Below, piece by piece: positions 1 to 9,501 of a stretch of DNA of 64,000 bases (positions are counted from its first letter, which is position 1; each line of letters opens with the position of its first letter). The position numbers were made by a program, and so were the translations under genes. The stretch comes from Hypericum androsaemum (lineage: Eukaryota > Streptophyta > Magnoliopsida > Malpighiales > Hypericaceae), in assembly GCA_963995505.1 (NCBI GenBank), contig OZ023187.1:6535176-6599175 (forward strand), written 5' to 3'. Under the pieces are notes generated by a model that saw nothing but the letters and a program-made list of their open reading frames with translations, was not told the origin of the DNA and made no database searches.

Positions 1-89
1 ACCGCGGCAGCGACGTAGAGGTGGGGCTTATAATGGCCCCCACAAGGATGATTTACATAAAAAATATTTTTCAGTAGGGGTGAGCCAAA

Positions 90-252
90 AACCGATCTAA
101 CCGCAAACCGCACCAAACCGTACATCGCTAACCGCAAAAAAACCAAACCGCATTGCTGAGGCGGTTTCATGGTGCGGTTTTACACCGCACCGCATAGTGT
201 CGGGGTGGCTGCGGTTTTTGTTTCGTACCGCACCGCTAAACCGCACACCGAA
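90..252. repeat. Left subterminal AACCGC/GCGGTT repeat block of the hAT element
   Basis: Just inside the left terminal repeat there are many direct and inverted copies of AACCGCA and its complement, including clusters near 97-120, 131-153, 165-195 and 225-250. A matching block lies at the right end (about 3703-3857). In hAT elements such motifs bind transposase. The inverted copies could also fold into hairpins. Confidence 0.85.
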
Positions 253-266
253 TACAAAATGACGTC

Positions 267-267
<1 letters not shown>

Positions 268-297
<30 letters not shown>
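268..297. repeat. (TA)n microsatellite
   Basis: About 15 uninterrupted TA units inside the 5' part of the hAT element. Such tracts are highly length-variable and could serve as a marker for this insertion. Confidence 0.95.
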
Positions 298-298
<1 letters not shown>

Positions 299-778
299 CT
301 ATCTTTTCCAAAGGCCAGAAGAAGTTGAAGAACCCTATCCCCGTCCCAGACAGATTGTTTTTGCCGATAATTTCCTTCCATCTCAGGGCTCTCCCGCCGG
401 TGGCCGACGACCACCAAGGCGGACAAACCCCGCCAGAGACCACCACCGACGAGTCCTCCGCCTCTCCCGATTATCCCTAAACTCACGAAACCCTAAACCC
501 CCAAATCGAAAAATCACCGAACACCGACGATGTCTCCACCCTACACCAGCCTCTACCATCTCTCTCAGGCGTTCTCCTAGTCCTCATACACCTTTTAGAA
601 AACCCAAGGTAAAAATAGCTTAATTAGTGTGTTTATATTTGATTTTTTTTAGTTTGTTCTAGAGTACTAATTATTTGTTTATGCTTCCGCTTTGGCAGAC
701 AAATTCGACGAATCTTCCACCTTTCCCTCTGCCATTCTCTCTTTTCGTGTCCGCCTTGGCAAACAATTTCGATCCAAT

Positions 779-3334
779 ATGGTAAAATCCTAAACTGTAT
801 TGATGTTAACCCTAAACTATTAATGCTTATACAAATTATTGTTTGTTTATGCTTAGTTGATGTTTATTGATGTTAACCCTAAACAGATTGTTGTTCGTTA
901 ATGGGTATATGACCAATTTTTAGTTGTTGATGTATACTCTTTTTGCTGATCTTATATGCTGAGTTTGTTGGATTTATATACTGAGTTTGGCAGAATTATT
1001 TGTTGAGTTTATGAATCCAGCTTGCTGATTTAATATTGTGTTGCTTATTATAGGCAAGTGATGACGTTGTTGGTTTGCAAAATGAGATGGATGAAGAGGT
1101 TGAAGGACCGAGTCATGCTAGAGTGGTTGGACAACGAGAAATCGGTAAGATCTCAGAAAAACCTCCTTTGTCTTCCAAAAGAAAAGAGTCCATTGATTCG
1201 AATACTGAGAGTAGCAAAAAGAAGAAGACAAGCGACGTATGGAATCACTTTACAGAAGTTCCGGATTGTCCGATAGGTCATGAAAAGGCTAGTTGCAACT
1301 ATTGTGGTCAAAGATATAAATGTAATGGTAGGAGGAATGGAACAAGTTCTTTGAAACACCACCTGGAAAGTATTTGCACCAAACTTGCTAGGAAAGATTT
1401 GAAACAAACAACCTTGTCGTTTGAAATGGCTGCTGAAGGGGCTAAGCTTAAGGCCGTTGCCTTTACTCAAGAAGGGGGTCGCAAAGCTTTGGCGATAATG
1501 GTTATTAAAGATGAGATGCCCTTCAAAATTGTGGAAGGTGAGGGATTCATTGGCTATAGCAAGTACATGAATTCTAGGTTTGATATGCCGCATAGGACAA
1601 CTGTGGCTAAGGATTGCATGAAGATATACTTTGATGAGATGAAGAGGGTGAAAAAATCTTTCAAGGGTCAAAGGTTGAGTTTCACAACAGATACTTGGAC
1701 GTCAATCCAAACAAAGAATTACATGTGTTTAACTGGGCATTGGATTGACCAGGATTGGAAGTATCAAAAGAGAATTTTGAACTTCTGTCAAATTGACAAT
1801 CACAGGGGGGAGACAATTGGAGATAGTATTGAGCAGTGCCTGATTGAGTGGGGGATTGAAAAGATCCTAGCCATCACAGTTGACAATGCTTCATCAAACG
1901 ATTCAGCTATTCGTAATTTGAAATCATCCACGAGCTACAAATTGAAGAGCATAATATCTAATCATTAGCACTTGCATATGAGGTGTAGTGCTCATATTTT
2001 GAATTTAGTTGTGCGAAGTGGAATGCTGCACATTAATGAATCGATTATGAAGATTCGAAAAGCGGTAAAGTATGTTACCAGTTCTGCAGCTAGGCTGAAA
2101 TTTTTTGGTGATTGTGTGAAAGCTTCAAATGTAGAGTACAAGAAAGGATTGTCTATGGATGTGGATACAAGGTGGAATTCTACATATTTGATGCTAGAGG
2201 CTGCCGAGAAGTATGAGAGAGCTTTTTCTCGTCTAGAGAGAGATGATGGAAGATTTTTGGGATATTTTGTTCATCCTAGCAAAGATAGAAATGATGAGGA
2301 GGATGAGGAAGATGATTTGGAAAGAACAAGTGTTCTTATGCCTCCTGACAAAGATGATTGGTTAAATGCAAGAGCTTTACTCAAATTTTTGAAGATGTTT
2401 TATGATGTTACAGTGAAGTTCTCTGCAAGTTTAAGTGTCACCTCTAATGAATTCTTTCATGATTTTGTGTTCATGCGTAGAGCACTCGAGAGGCGTATCT
2501 CTACAAATGATCGCATGTTGGCATCTATTGCAACGAAGATGTTAGTGAAGTTCAACAAGTATTGGGGTAAGTTTGAATCCACTAACGGGTTATTGTATGT
2601 TGCTGTTATTTTGGATCCTCGATACAAGAGCACTTATGTTAGGCGTTCACTTCAACAATTGTACGAAGAAGCACATGCCAATGCATATGCCGATAAAGTA
2701 GAAGCAATGTTGTCTAAGTTGTATGCACAATATGAAGAGCGTTCTCGCAAATTTAGTGCTGCCTCTACTAGCTCACTACAAGTCGATGACGTGGTAATAG
2801 AAGATGATGAAGTTGTTAGTGATGATGACGACATGGAAGATTTGAAATTTCGGGATGAATGGGAGAAGCAAATTTTGGTGGATAAATCAAGTGACAAAAT
2901 ATCGTGTTTAGCCAAATACTTGCAAGATCCGATAGAGGCAAATTCCGACAGCTTTAACATCTTGAGTTGGTGGAAGGTTAATGCCATCAAGTATCCGATC
3001 ATAGCTGATATTGCACGAGACGTGCTAGCAATTCCGGTATCAACTGTTGCCTCGGAATCTGCTTTTAGCACAGGTGGACGCGTGTTGGACCCTCACCGAA
3101 GTTCGTTGAAGCCTAGAACCGTGCAAGCATTGGTATGTGCTCAAAATTGGTTGCGGACTAGGCCACATAAAAATGAAGATGATGAGGAAGATCCATTAGA
3201 TGAAGACAAAATACTTGAAGGTTGGTTCTATTTAAAATCAAATAATTTTCTTAACCATACATTTAGGTTCTAACTTCATTCTTTGTGTTATTGTAGAACT
3301 TGAGGAAGAATTTGAAGTCGAAGATGATGACTAA
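779..3334 (+). pseudogene. hAT transposase (BED zinc finger, hAT dimerisation domain) with one internal stop
   Basis: The gene reads as a start codon alone in a mini-exon (779-781), a long exon (1054-3220) and a last exon (3297-3334, stop 3332-3334). The introns 782-1053 and 3221-3296 have GT-AG ends and keep the phase. A further 5' UTR intron (about 609-698) is plausible. The product would be about 735 residues, normal for Ac-like transposases. Visible parts are a lysine-rich stretch, a BED zinc finger (Cys-Cys near 1297-1308, His-His near 1357-1362), the acidic residues in TTDTWT (near 1690) and TVDNAS (near 1880), and a C-terminal hATC domain (about 2940-3160) with the SESAFSTGGR motif. 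A TAG at 1966-1968 interrupts the frame just before the conserved region around RCSAHILNL. The frame is otherwise open on both sides, so one point mutation (or readthrough) separates it from an intact gene. Confidence 0.92.
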
Positions 3335-3702
3335 AAGGGCTACTTAGAGGATGGAATTTGGATGTACTCGTTGCTGTATTTGTGAACTTGTTGCCTGGAA
3401 CTTGTTGAATTTGATGTTGAACTTGTTGGGTGGAGCTTGTCATTGTTTTGTTGTTGTCAACTTGCTAATAGACACGTTGAATTTGTTGAACTTGCTAGTT
3501 GCTGCTTGGACTTGAAGAATTCGTGAACTTGCATTTTGTGAACTTTGTGGGTTGGTTGTTTTGTGGGCTTAATTTTTACTGCATAGATATCGTGGGTTTG
3601 TAGTATTGTGGGCTTAATTTTTTGCCCAAAAAATTAAGCAAATTAGTCATTTCGTGGGCTCAAATTTGGGCCTAGCAAACTTGGCCCTAATTGGGGTGAC
3701 AA

Positions 3703-3857
3703 ACCGCAACCCGCACCGCACCACCCCGAAACCGTGCCACCCCGAACCGCGCGGTTTTATACCAAACCGCAAACCGCACGGTTTGCATTTTAACTTTTTA
3801 AAAATTGCGGTGCGGTGTCAAATTACACACCGACACCGCAAAACCGCACCGAACTCA
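3703..3857. repeat. Right subterminal AACCGC/GCGGTT repeat block of the hAT element
   Basis: Repeated CCGCACC, AACCGC and GCGGTGCGGT motifs sit immediately inside the right terminal inverted repeat and mirror the left block. The sequence between the transposase stop (3334) and here is a T/G-rich 3' region with repeated AACTTGTTG words. Confidence 0.85.
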
Positions 3858-3871
3858 CCCCTATTTTTCAG

Positions 3872-4737
3872 TGTGAATTCGAGTGACGTCTGACGCGCTC
3901 ACTTCCAACTAATATCGGAAACAATTTTTCATGTGCCATCGGATACAATAAAAGATTTTATTTTTTGAAAAATATTTTCTCTACAATTATAAAAATACAT
4001 GAGGAATTATAATTCTCATTTGAGCTGAGTCTAAGCCTGTAAATCTTATTATCGTGATATTGTTATCGGCTCGATTTTGAGTTGGTCTGTAACACGCATT
4101 TTATACATCAATCATAATAAAACAGAAATATGAATATAAGGAAACAAATTATAATATCAACACATATGGAAATTAATATTAACTTGCCTTGTTTGGTTTT
4201 TTCATTGAGCACAAAAATGGAAGCATAAACAACATTCCTAAGGAAGATTTTTGCAATATTTACATATTTTTCTGGTTATTTTTCAGTTTCCTAATTAAAA
4301 TTTTAAAAAATATAACGTTTTACATTTACATAGAAATATATTTTTATTTCCCCTTTTCTTTTTAATTTTAGCAATATTTGACAATTTTATAGAATTTTAC
4401 TATTATATATATAAATATATATCAATTTATAATACATTTTTCTGATTTTTATAATGTTTCATATCTATTTATAATTATTTTATTCTCCTTATTTTATAAT
4501 GTTTCAGAGAAGGTTATGGACGTCCTCCAAGACGAGAACTGAATGAGTGGGGACTAATAAAAAGTTGTCCATAGGTGGGGACTAGATTTAAAGCCCTCTG
4601 ATTCGATTTTAAAAAAAAAATTTACATCCAATGGTCAATAACTAATCAGGGACATTTTTGACTTTTTAAACAAAAAACTAGGTTAAACCAACCATCTCTC
4701 TTCCTCTCCCACCCTCTCTTTCACTAATTAAAAAATC
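3872..4737. other. AT-rich intergenic DNA, no gene seen
   Basis: Very AT-rich sequence with long A and T runs and no coding region of recognisable type. From about 4500 onward it has the look of a degraded repeat, with two copies of GTGGGGACTA (4546-4555 and 4577-4586) whose complement TAGTCCCC recurs near 5942. Confidence 0.6.
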
Positions 4738-4985
4738 TCTCCCTCTCTCTCTCCTCTCTCTCTCTCTCTCCCCCCCCCCCCAACCAAAGAACCACCCACC
4801 TCCGGCACAGGAATCCAGGAAATGGGTCCCATGGTGTTGGCGACGGGTCTGCTGGCCAAGTCCCGTCCGCTGCTGCCCGGCGTCATCCCACCGTCGAGGA
4901 GAGAGAGAGCTCGGCGGAAGAAGAAGGAGCCGTCAAGGAGAGAGAGAGAGAGAGAGCTCGCGGAGAGAGAGAGCTCGGGGAGAGA
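4738..4985. repeat. CT and GA microsatellites in opposite orientation
   Basis: A (CT)n tract followed by a run of C (about 4738-4781) is followed by several (GA)n tracts (about 4900-4985). The two are complementary, so this stretch could fold into a large hairpin. Open frames across it are low-complexity translations of the repeats, and I do not treat them as genes. Confidence 0.85.
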
Positions 4986-5103
4986 GCCCACGAACCTACG
5001 CCATGCCTAGAGGAGACGTGCTCGCCGTCGCTCGTCCGTCGCCTGGAGTACCGCCGCCGCTTGCTGTCTGTGAAGAAGAAGAAGAAACGACGGAAGGAGA
5101 ATA

Positions 5104-5680
5104 CAGTAGTGATATTGGTTTTCTGCAGTAGTGATAATGGTTTTCTACAGTAGTGATATTGGTTTTCTACAGTAGTGATATTGGTTTTCGTGACTTCTTT
5201 TATTTGGTTTGAGTATGTAATGATATTAGTTTTAGTCTGTAATAATATTGGTTCGAGTATGTATTGATATTGGTTTAAGTCTGTATTGATGTTGATTTTA
5301 GTCTGTACTGATATTGGTTTTAGTATGTATTGATATTGGTTTTAGTCTGTAATGATATCGGTTTGAGTCTGTAATGATATTGATTTGAGTAAGTAATGCT
5401 ATTGGTTCTAGTCTATAATGATATTGGTTTTCGAATGTGTTGATATTGATTTTCGAATGTGGTAATATTGGTTTCCAAACATCGTGATATTGGTTTCCGA
5501 ACGTAGTGATATTGGTTTTCCGAACGTAGTGATATTGGTTTCGAACGTAGTGATATTGGTTTCTGAAGGTAGTGATATTGGTTTACGAATGTAGTGATAT
5601 TGGTTTTCGAAAGCAGTGATATTAGTTTCTGAACGTAGTAATATTGGTTTTCAAATTTAGTGATATTGATTTTCTATTAA
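5104..5680 (+). repeat. 22-bp minisatellite built on TGATATTGGTTTT
   Basis: About 25 imperfect tandem copies of a unit near 22 bp whose constant core is TGATATTGGTTTT. The variable half of the unit changes along the array. The first copies read CTACAGTAG before the core, the middle copies AGTCTGTAA, and the last copies CGAACGTAG. The array therefore has three sub-blocks of related variants. It is followed by AT-rich DNA with another short GA tract (5761-5775). No coding capacity is apparent. Confidence 0.9.
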
Positions 5681-6861
5681 ATTTTTATTCTTTGGTTCTT
5701 TGAGTTTATTAAAAAAAATTTGGTAGTTGGTAGGATTTTTGAAGTTCACAATAATTTAAAGAGAGAGAGAGAGAGTCCCTTCCTCTTTTCACGTGAGATT
5801 GGTTTAAATTTTTTTTACCTTTTTAGTTTTTCCATAAAAAAGTGTGCCAGCTAATTTATATCTCCCCTTTTGTTTTTATTAGTTTTCCAATTTTACCCTT
5901 AACTACTTTATTAATACCTAAATTGCCACAATCTCTCTTTTAGTCCCCAAATTTGGGGACTACCCTTGTCCCCATGGAATCCCTCCCCCCCCCCCCCCCA
6001 AGGCAGCCGAAACACCAAAAATAAAATTTTCCCACAATACCTGGGCAATCAAACAAGTCACCAGCAAGTGGTCCACATCCTCTTCATTACTCTTGCGGCT
6101 CGAATGGTACGATCCCTCCGTCGCCCGGTCAACATCGCAGGCATATCCTTAAAGATGCTCTTAAAGATACCCTTAAAGCTGCCATTAAAGATCCCAGTGA
6201 AAGTCCTATAAAACCTCTTCTTCTCAAAGCCTCCAGGGTTGGGTGATTAGGATAGGGAGGAAAAAGATGAAGATTCAGGGAGGGAAGGAAGAAGAGTTTT
6301 TGATAATTTGTTAAAAAAATTGGGGGTATTTTGGTAATTTGCTGCATGCCACGACAGCGACAACTTAAACAATAAATCATCCATGTAGGACGCCAAACGA
6401 CACCATTTTGAGGGATGTGGAGCCCACGACGGCTAAATGACCGGGATGTCCAAACAGAAACAACTATAAGGACCAAATGTGAAACTTTAAATCACATAGC
6501 CTAAATGCAGAATACGTTAAACCACAGGATACTAAAGTATACTTTTTCCAACAAAATAACCAAATATTGCAACACATTCTTAACCATACTCCCAAAATAC
6601 CATATCAAAACAAATTTTAAATCCTGGCCTCTAATCTTTACAACCTTTTCTGCTTCCAATTAAATTAACCGACAGAACCATTTTTTGTGAACCTATGATA
6701 TTAACCTTCAAGTTGACTCTTCTAATTGTATTTTTTTTACTCAAGTTCAAGATTTCCGAAATTTAAGTAGTTATCGCTTTAACTATAATATTTCAGTAAA
6801 AGCATTAGTAAAAGCCACCTTTTCCTTCTTCTCCAACATGAGATTCTCCCCCTCCCATGGA
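5681..6861. other. Intergenic DNA, no recognised gene
   Basis: Contains a C homopolymer (about 5987-5999), a short run of CTTAAAGAT-like direct repeats (about 6148-6195), and AT-rich filler. Open frames across 5966-6476 on both strands resemble no family I recognise and are probably not genes. Confidence 0.5.
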
Positions 6862-6955
6862 GTTACCTAGTTCCGGAACTACATAGTCAATGGTTTTATT
6901 CGAACCGTGTTACCTAGTTCCGGAACTACATAGTCAATGATTTTATTCGAACCGT
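6862..6955 (+). repeat. 47-bp tandem duplication
   Basis: Two adjacent near-identical copies, 6862-6908 and 6909-6955, both beginning GTTACCTAGTTCCGGAACTA. I saw one substitution between them. It lies about 130 bp upstream of the resistance-gene relic. Confidence 0.9.
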
Positions 6956-7086
6956 GGTCACCCCTAGCATCTAATTTCTACCTTTTGCCTTTCAATAACC
7001 TCTGGACATTATATCATGTTGGTGGTTGAGGTGGTGAGCTTGCTGTAAAATTGAGCTCCTAACAAAACCTCTCCGTCTCCAAGAAA

Positions 7087-7621
7087 ATGGCCGAAGTCGT
7101 ACTCTTGAACGTAGCTCAGGGAATCCTAAACACCTTGGGCTCCCACACTGACTCAGGGAACAGTCCGCGGCTAGTCATCAAGTTCAACACTGGCTTACAC
7201 AGCTCGAAAGATGCAATGCGAGATACCGAGAATCTGCTAGATGATTTCTCCATCGAAGCTGCGAGATGAAAAGTGATGCGCGGGAGTAATGTTTCGAAAG
7301 ATGTGCGTGTTTTCTTCTCGTGCTCGAATCAGCTTGACTATGGCCGTAAGATGGCTCATAAGATCAGGGACATGAGGACTAGGCTGGATGAGATCGCGGC
7401 GAGCCGGAAGTTCCACCTGGTAGAGCATCCTTTGGAGGGGCGTGCTGTGCCTGAGGACAGACGGCAAATAGTAGTTGGGAGAGAGGCTGATATGGATGCA
7501 ATTCTGGAGTTGAAGATCTAAAGCAACTGCAAGAGTTGTTTTGCCACGTGGGTTCTCTCAAGTCAAGGCTCTGCATATAGAGAAATGTGGTGGATTAAAT
7601 GCCTTATTTGTGACTGTAAGG
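7087..7621 (+). pseudogene. CC-NBS-LRR disease-resistance gene relic (RGA type)
   Basis: The start MAEVVLLNVAQGIL and later pieces such as NLLDDFSIEAAR, VFFSCSNQL, MAHKIRDMRTRLDEIAASRKFHL and a VGREAD-like end match the N-terminal coiled-coil (Rx_N) region of plant RGA-type CNL proteins, just up to the start of the NB-ARC domain. A TGA at 7267-7269 interrupts the frame, which is otherwise continuous to 7521. A segment is missing after about residue 20, because the usual helix between the first block and the LLDDF motif is absent. The NB-ARC domain is absent altogether. Downstream bases (about 7563-7600) can be read as a short LRR-like piece in another frame. The gene is clearly dead. Such relics are common where resistance genes expand and decay by unequal exchange. 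Confidence 0.82.
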
Positions 7622-8524
7622 ACCTGAACCTGTTGGAATATGAGTGAGATGATCAGGTCACTCATTGGCAATCCCTCGGATGTTTTCATCTTCTTACTCT
7701 TAAACTTACTTACCCGCGACATGGTATCGTTGGCCGTTGCCAAACTGGCTTTGTCACTTGCATACCGTTCAAGAGCTCCGGATCTTCGTCGCCCCACATT
7801 TTTTTCAGATCACTATATTACTATTAACAAGTTGATAAATTGCCCTCATGATCAGTTTTAATCTTGCCCCCGCAATTTTCTCGAACGACCAAAAATGGCA
7901 CAACCGTTTATACTTTTTAACCATTTATAATAATTGCTGCTCTGTTTATGGTTAAATCAAATAGTTTCGCATAATTGAGTGTTTCATAGTGTTAGAACAA
8001 ACTTTAAAATATGGTCATTTGATACCACAAATATTCAGAGCAGGTGCGTGTGTAACGTTGACTTTTTTTTGTTGGAAATAGAAGGGCAAGTTTCTTTATA
8101 TAAATACAAAAATAAACACAATTATATCATAAAGAGCATCTTACTCGCAACTCAGCCTCCTAACAAAAGGTTCTTCTAGCTTGTCATTGTGATGGCTACT
8201 ACTTGGCGTGGAATCCCCTCTTTCGAGGTTGCGGCCGCCGGCCTCAGTAAAACTCTCTCATGGTAAAACCCTGTGAGAAAACCCGCAGTTGGGAAAAAGC
8301 ACCTCGGCAAGATAGAAATTCGCTTTGACGTTGATACAGTTGAATTTATTTCACGTCATCTATATCACCAGCCCTACGAATACATCGAGGAAGGCTAACT
8401 CTCCCAAGTCATCTAAGTATACATCAATACAAGATAGAAAAAGTACATCATAATAATAATAAAATCTCTAATGCATTTTAAAAAAATTGTTCATCTTTGT
8501 ATTGCTTTGACAAATTGATGCATC
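7622..8524. other. Intergenic DNA, no gene seen
   Basis: AT-rich sequence without a convincing coding region. A stretch at about 8205-8310 (GC-rich, followed by alternating AAACCC/GAGAAAACCC words) has the character of a retrotransposon terminal fragment, but I cannot define its ends. Confidence 0.45.
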
Positions 8525-8761
8525 TGTAACGTACTGGTACTTAAATGTAATAGTTTCAAAGTTAGAGTGATCAATGTGTAGTTGGTCACAATATAAATAG
8601 CAAAAAAATAGGAAATGTGGAGCGATTCTGACATTTGATAATAAAATCCCAAGGAACGGTTGTTCCCTTCTTCTTCCCTTTCTCTCTCCCTCCTTCCCCT
8701 TTCCCCTTTCTTTCACCTTTTCGACTAGGGTTCTTGATCCCTTTTAATCAAGATCATTACA
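8525..8761 (+). repeat. 5' LTR (237 bp)
   Basis: Begins TG and ends CA. It contains a possible TATA-like ATATAAATAG motif (about 8591-8600) and a pyrimidine-rich stretch (about 8663-8722). It matches the 3' LTR except for two substitutions and a one-base difference in an A run. Confidence 0.95.
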
Positions 8762-8773
8762 TGGTATCAGAGC
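8762..8773 (+). other. Primer binding site (initiator tRNA-Met)
   Basis: TGGTATCAGAGC directly after the 5' LTR is the standard plant retrotransposon primer site complementary to the 3' end of initiator tRNA-Met. Confidence 0.95.
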
Positions 8774-8799
8774 TAAACAATCCTTGGATTCTTTAGCAG

Positions 8800-9501
8800 A
8801 TGTCGCACTCGACAAATATGGTAGACCAATTTCAGAATTGGGAGCAAGTTGGGACGCGTCAGTTTTGGGGTCAGGAAGACGAAAGTGAGGAGCGTTGGCA
8901 CCGATTCTTGGAGGAAGCTAAGAAGGACGAGCCATATTCACATTCCGGGTATTACCAGAAATGGGTATACGAGGTAACTCATCCAATTCCAAAACCTAAT
9001 GCTCTTTTAGATGGTTTCGATTGGTATGGATGGATAACCCGATGTGAAGATTATTTTGCAATGAAGAACATTTCTGAAGGTAGTAAAATCACTATTGCTG
9101 CAATGACTTTGACTTTCTTGGAAGGGAGAACAAATGAGTGGTTTTGGTCGTGGGTCGATAACCATAAGAATGGAAGATGGAGTGAGTTTGTAGAAGATTG
9201 GTGTACGCACTTTGGTGGGTACCCTAAGTGTGAGGAAAATTCGGAGTTTGAGTCTGATAACCCCAGTTTGATTAATTCTGAGACCGAGACTACCCACCTT
9301 TCAAGAAGGGATCCGGAAGAGTTCTTGTCTGATTTAGGAAATGAGAGGTCTGAGGACAGCAAGGATGGGAACATTGAGTCGAAAGAACAAGTGGGTATTG
9401 AAGCTGTTGCGGAAATTAAGGGCGAGAATATTAAAGTTGGAGACTTTGAGAAGAATTTTTGTGAATTTGAAGGAGAAAGCCAACGGAAAACTTGGTTTTA
9501 G
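8800..9501 (+). CDS. Gag-like protein of the LTR element
   Basis: A 233-residue ORF starting 26 bp after the primer site. Residues about 60-150 fit the retrotransposon gag domain (GFDWYGWITRCEDYF, then TFLEGRTNEWFWSW and EFVEDWCTHFGG), a pattern typical of Ty3/gypsy-type plant gag proteins. The C-terminal part is acidic and rich in Ser/Glu, and there is no CCHC zinc knuckle. It ends TAG at 9499-9501 and overlaps the next ORF, which is open in the -1 frame from 9471. The pair may once have been one frame, or may be joined by frameshifting, but I see no standard slippery heptamer. Confidence 0.85.
   Translation: MSHSTNMVDQFQNWEQVGTRQFWGQEDESEERWHRFLEEAKKDEPYSHSGYYQKWVYEVTHPIPKPNALLDGFDWYGWITRCEDYFAMKNISEGSKITIAAMTLTFLEGRTNEWFWSWVDNHKNGRWSEFVEDWCTHFGGYPKCEENSEFESDNPSLINSETETTHLSRRDPEEFLSDLGNERSEDSKDGNIESKEQVGIEAVAEIKGENIKVGDFEKNFCEFEGESQRKTWF

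Larger units (their letters stand above)
75..3863 (+). mobile_element. hAT-superfamily DNA transposon, full length, with 8-bp target site duplication
   Basis: The element begins TAGGGGTGAG at 75 and ends with the exact inverse CTCACCCCTA at 3854-3863. It is flanked on both sides by the same 8 bp, TTTTTCAG (67-74 and 3864-3871). An 8-bp duplication with short inverted repeats of this kind is diagnostic of the hAT (Ac/Tag) superfamily. Both ends carry dense subterminal copies of AACCGC/GCGGTT motifs, the usual transposase-binding arrangement in hATs. The interior holds one transposase gene on the + strand (779-3334) and a (TA)n microsatellite. The perfect duplication and terminal repeats suggest a fairly recent insertion. 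The transposase has an internal stop, so this copy may depend on another source of enzyme. A deletion derivative with the same ends lies at 61164-61771. Confidence 0.95.

Noticed and set aside
97..486. Open frames on both strands at the left end of the window
   Set aside because: They run across the hAT subterminal repeats and the TA microsatellite, and the translations include long Tyr-Ile runs from the repeat.
4728..5010. Short frames rich in Glu-Arg or Ser-Leu
   Set aside because: Direct translations of the GA/CT microsatellites.
5104..5680. CRISPR-like spaced repeats
   Set aside because: Units are contiguous and gradually diverging with no unique spacers, and the genome is a plant nuclear genome.
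4546..5965. A complete Mutator-like element bounded by GGGGACTA motifs
   Set aside because: The inverse similarity is short and no flanking duplication could be found. Kept only as a remark on the minisatellite.
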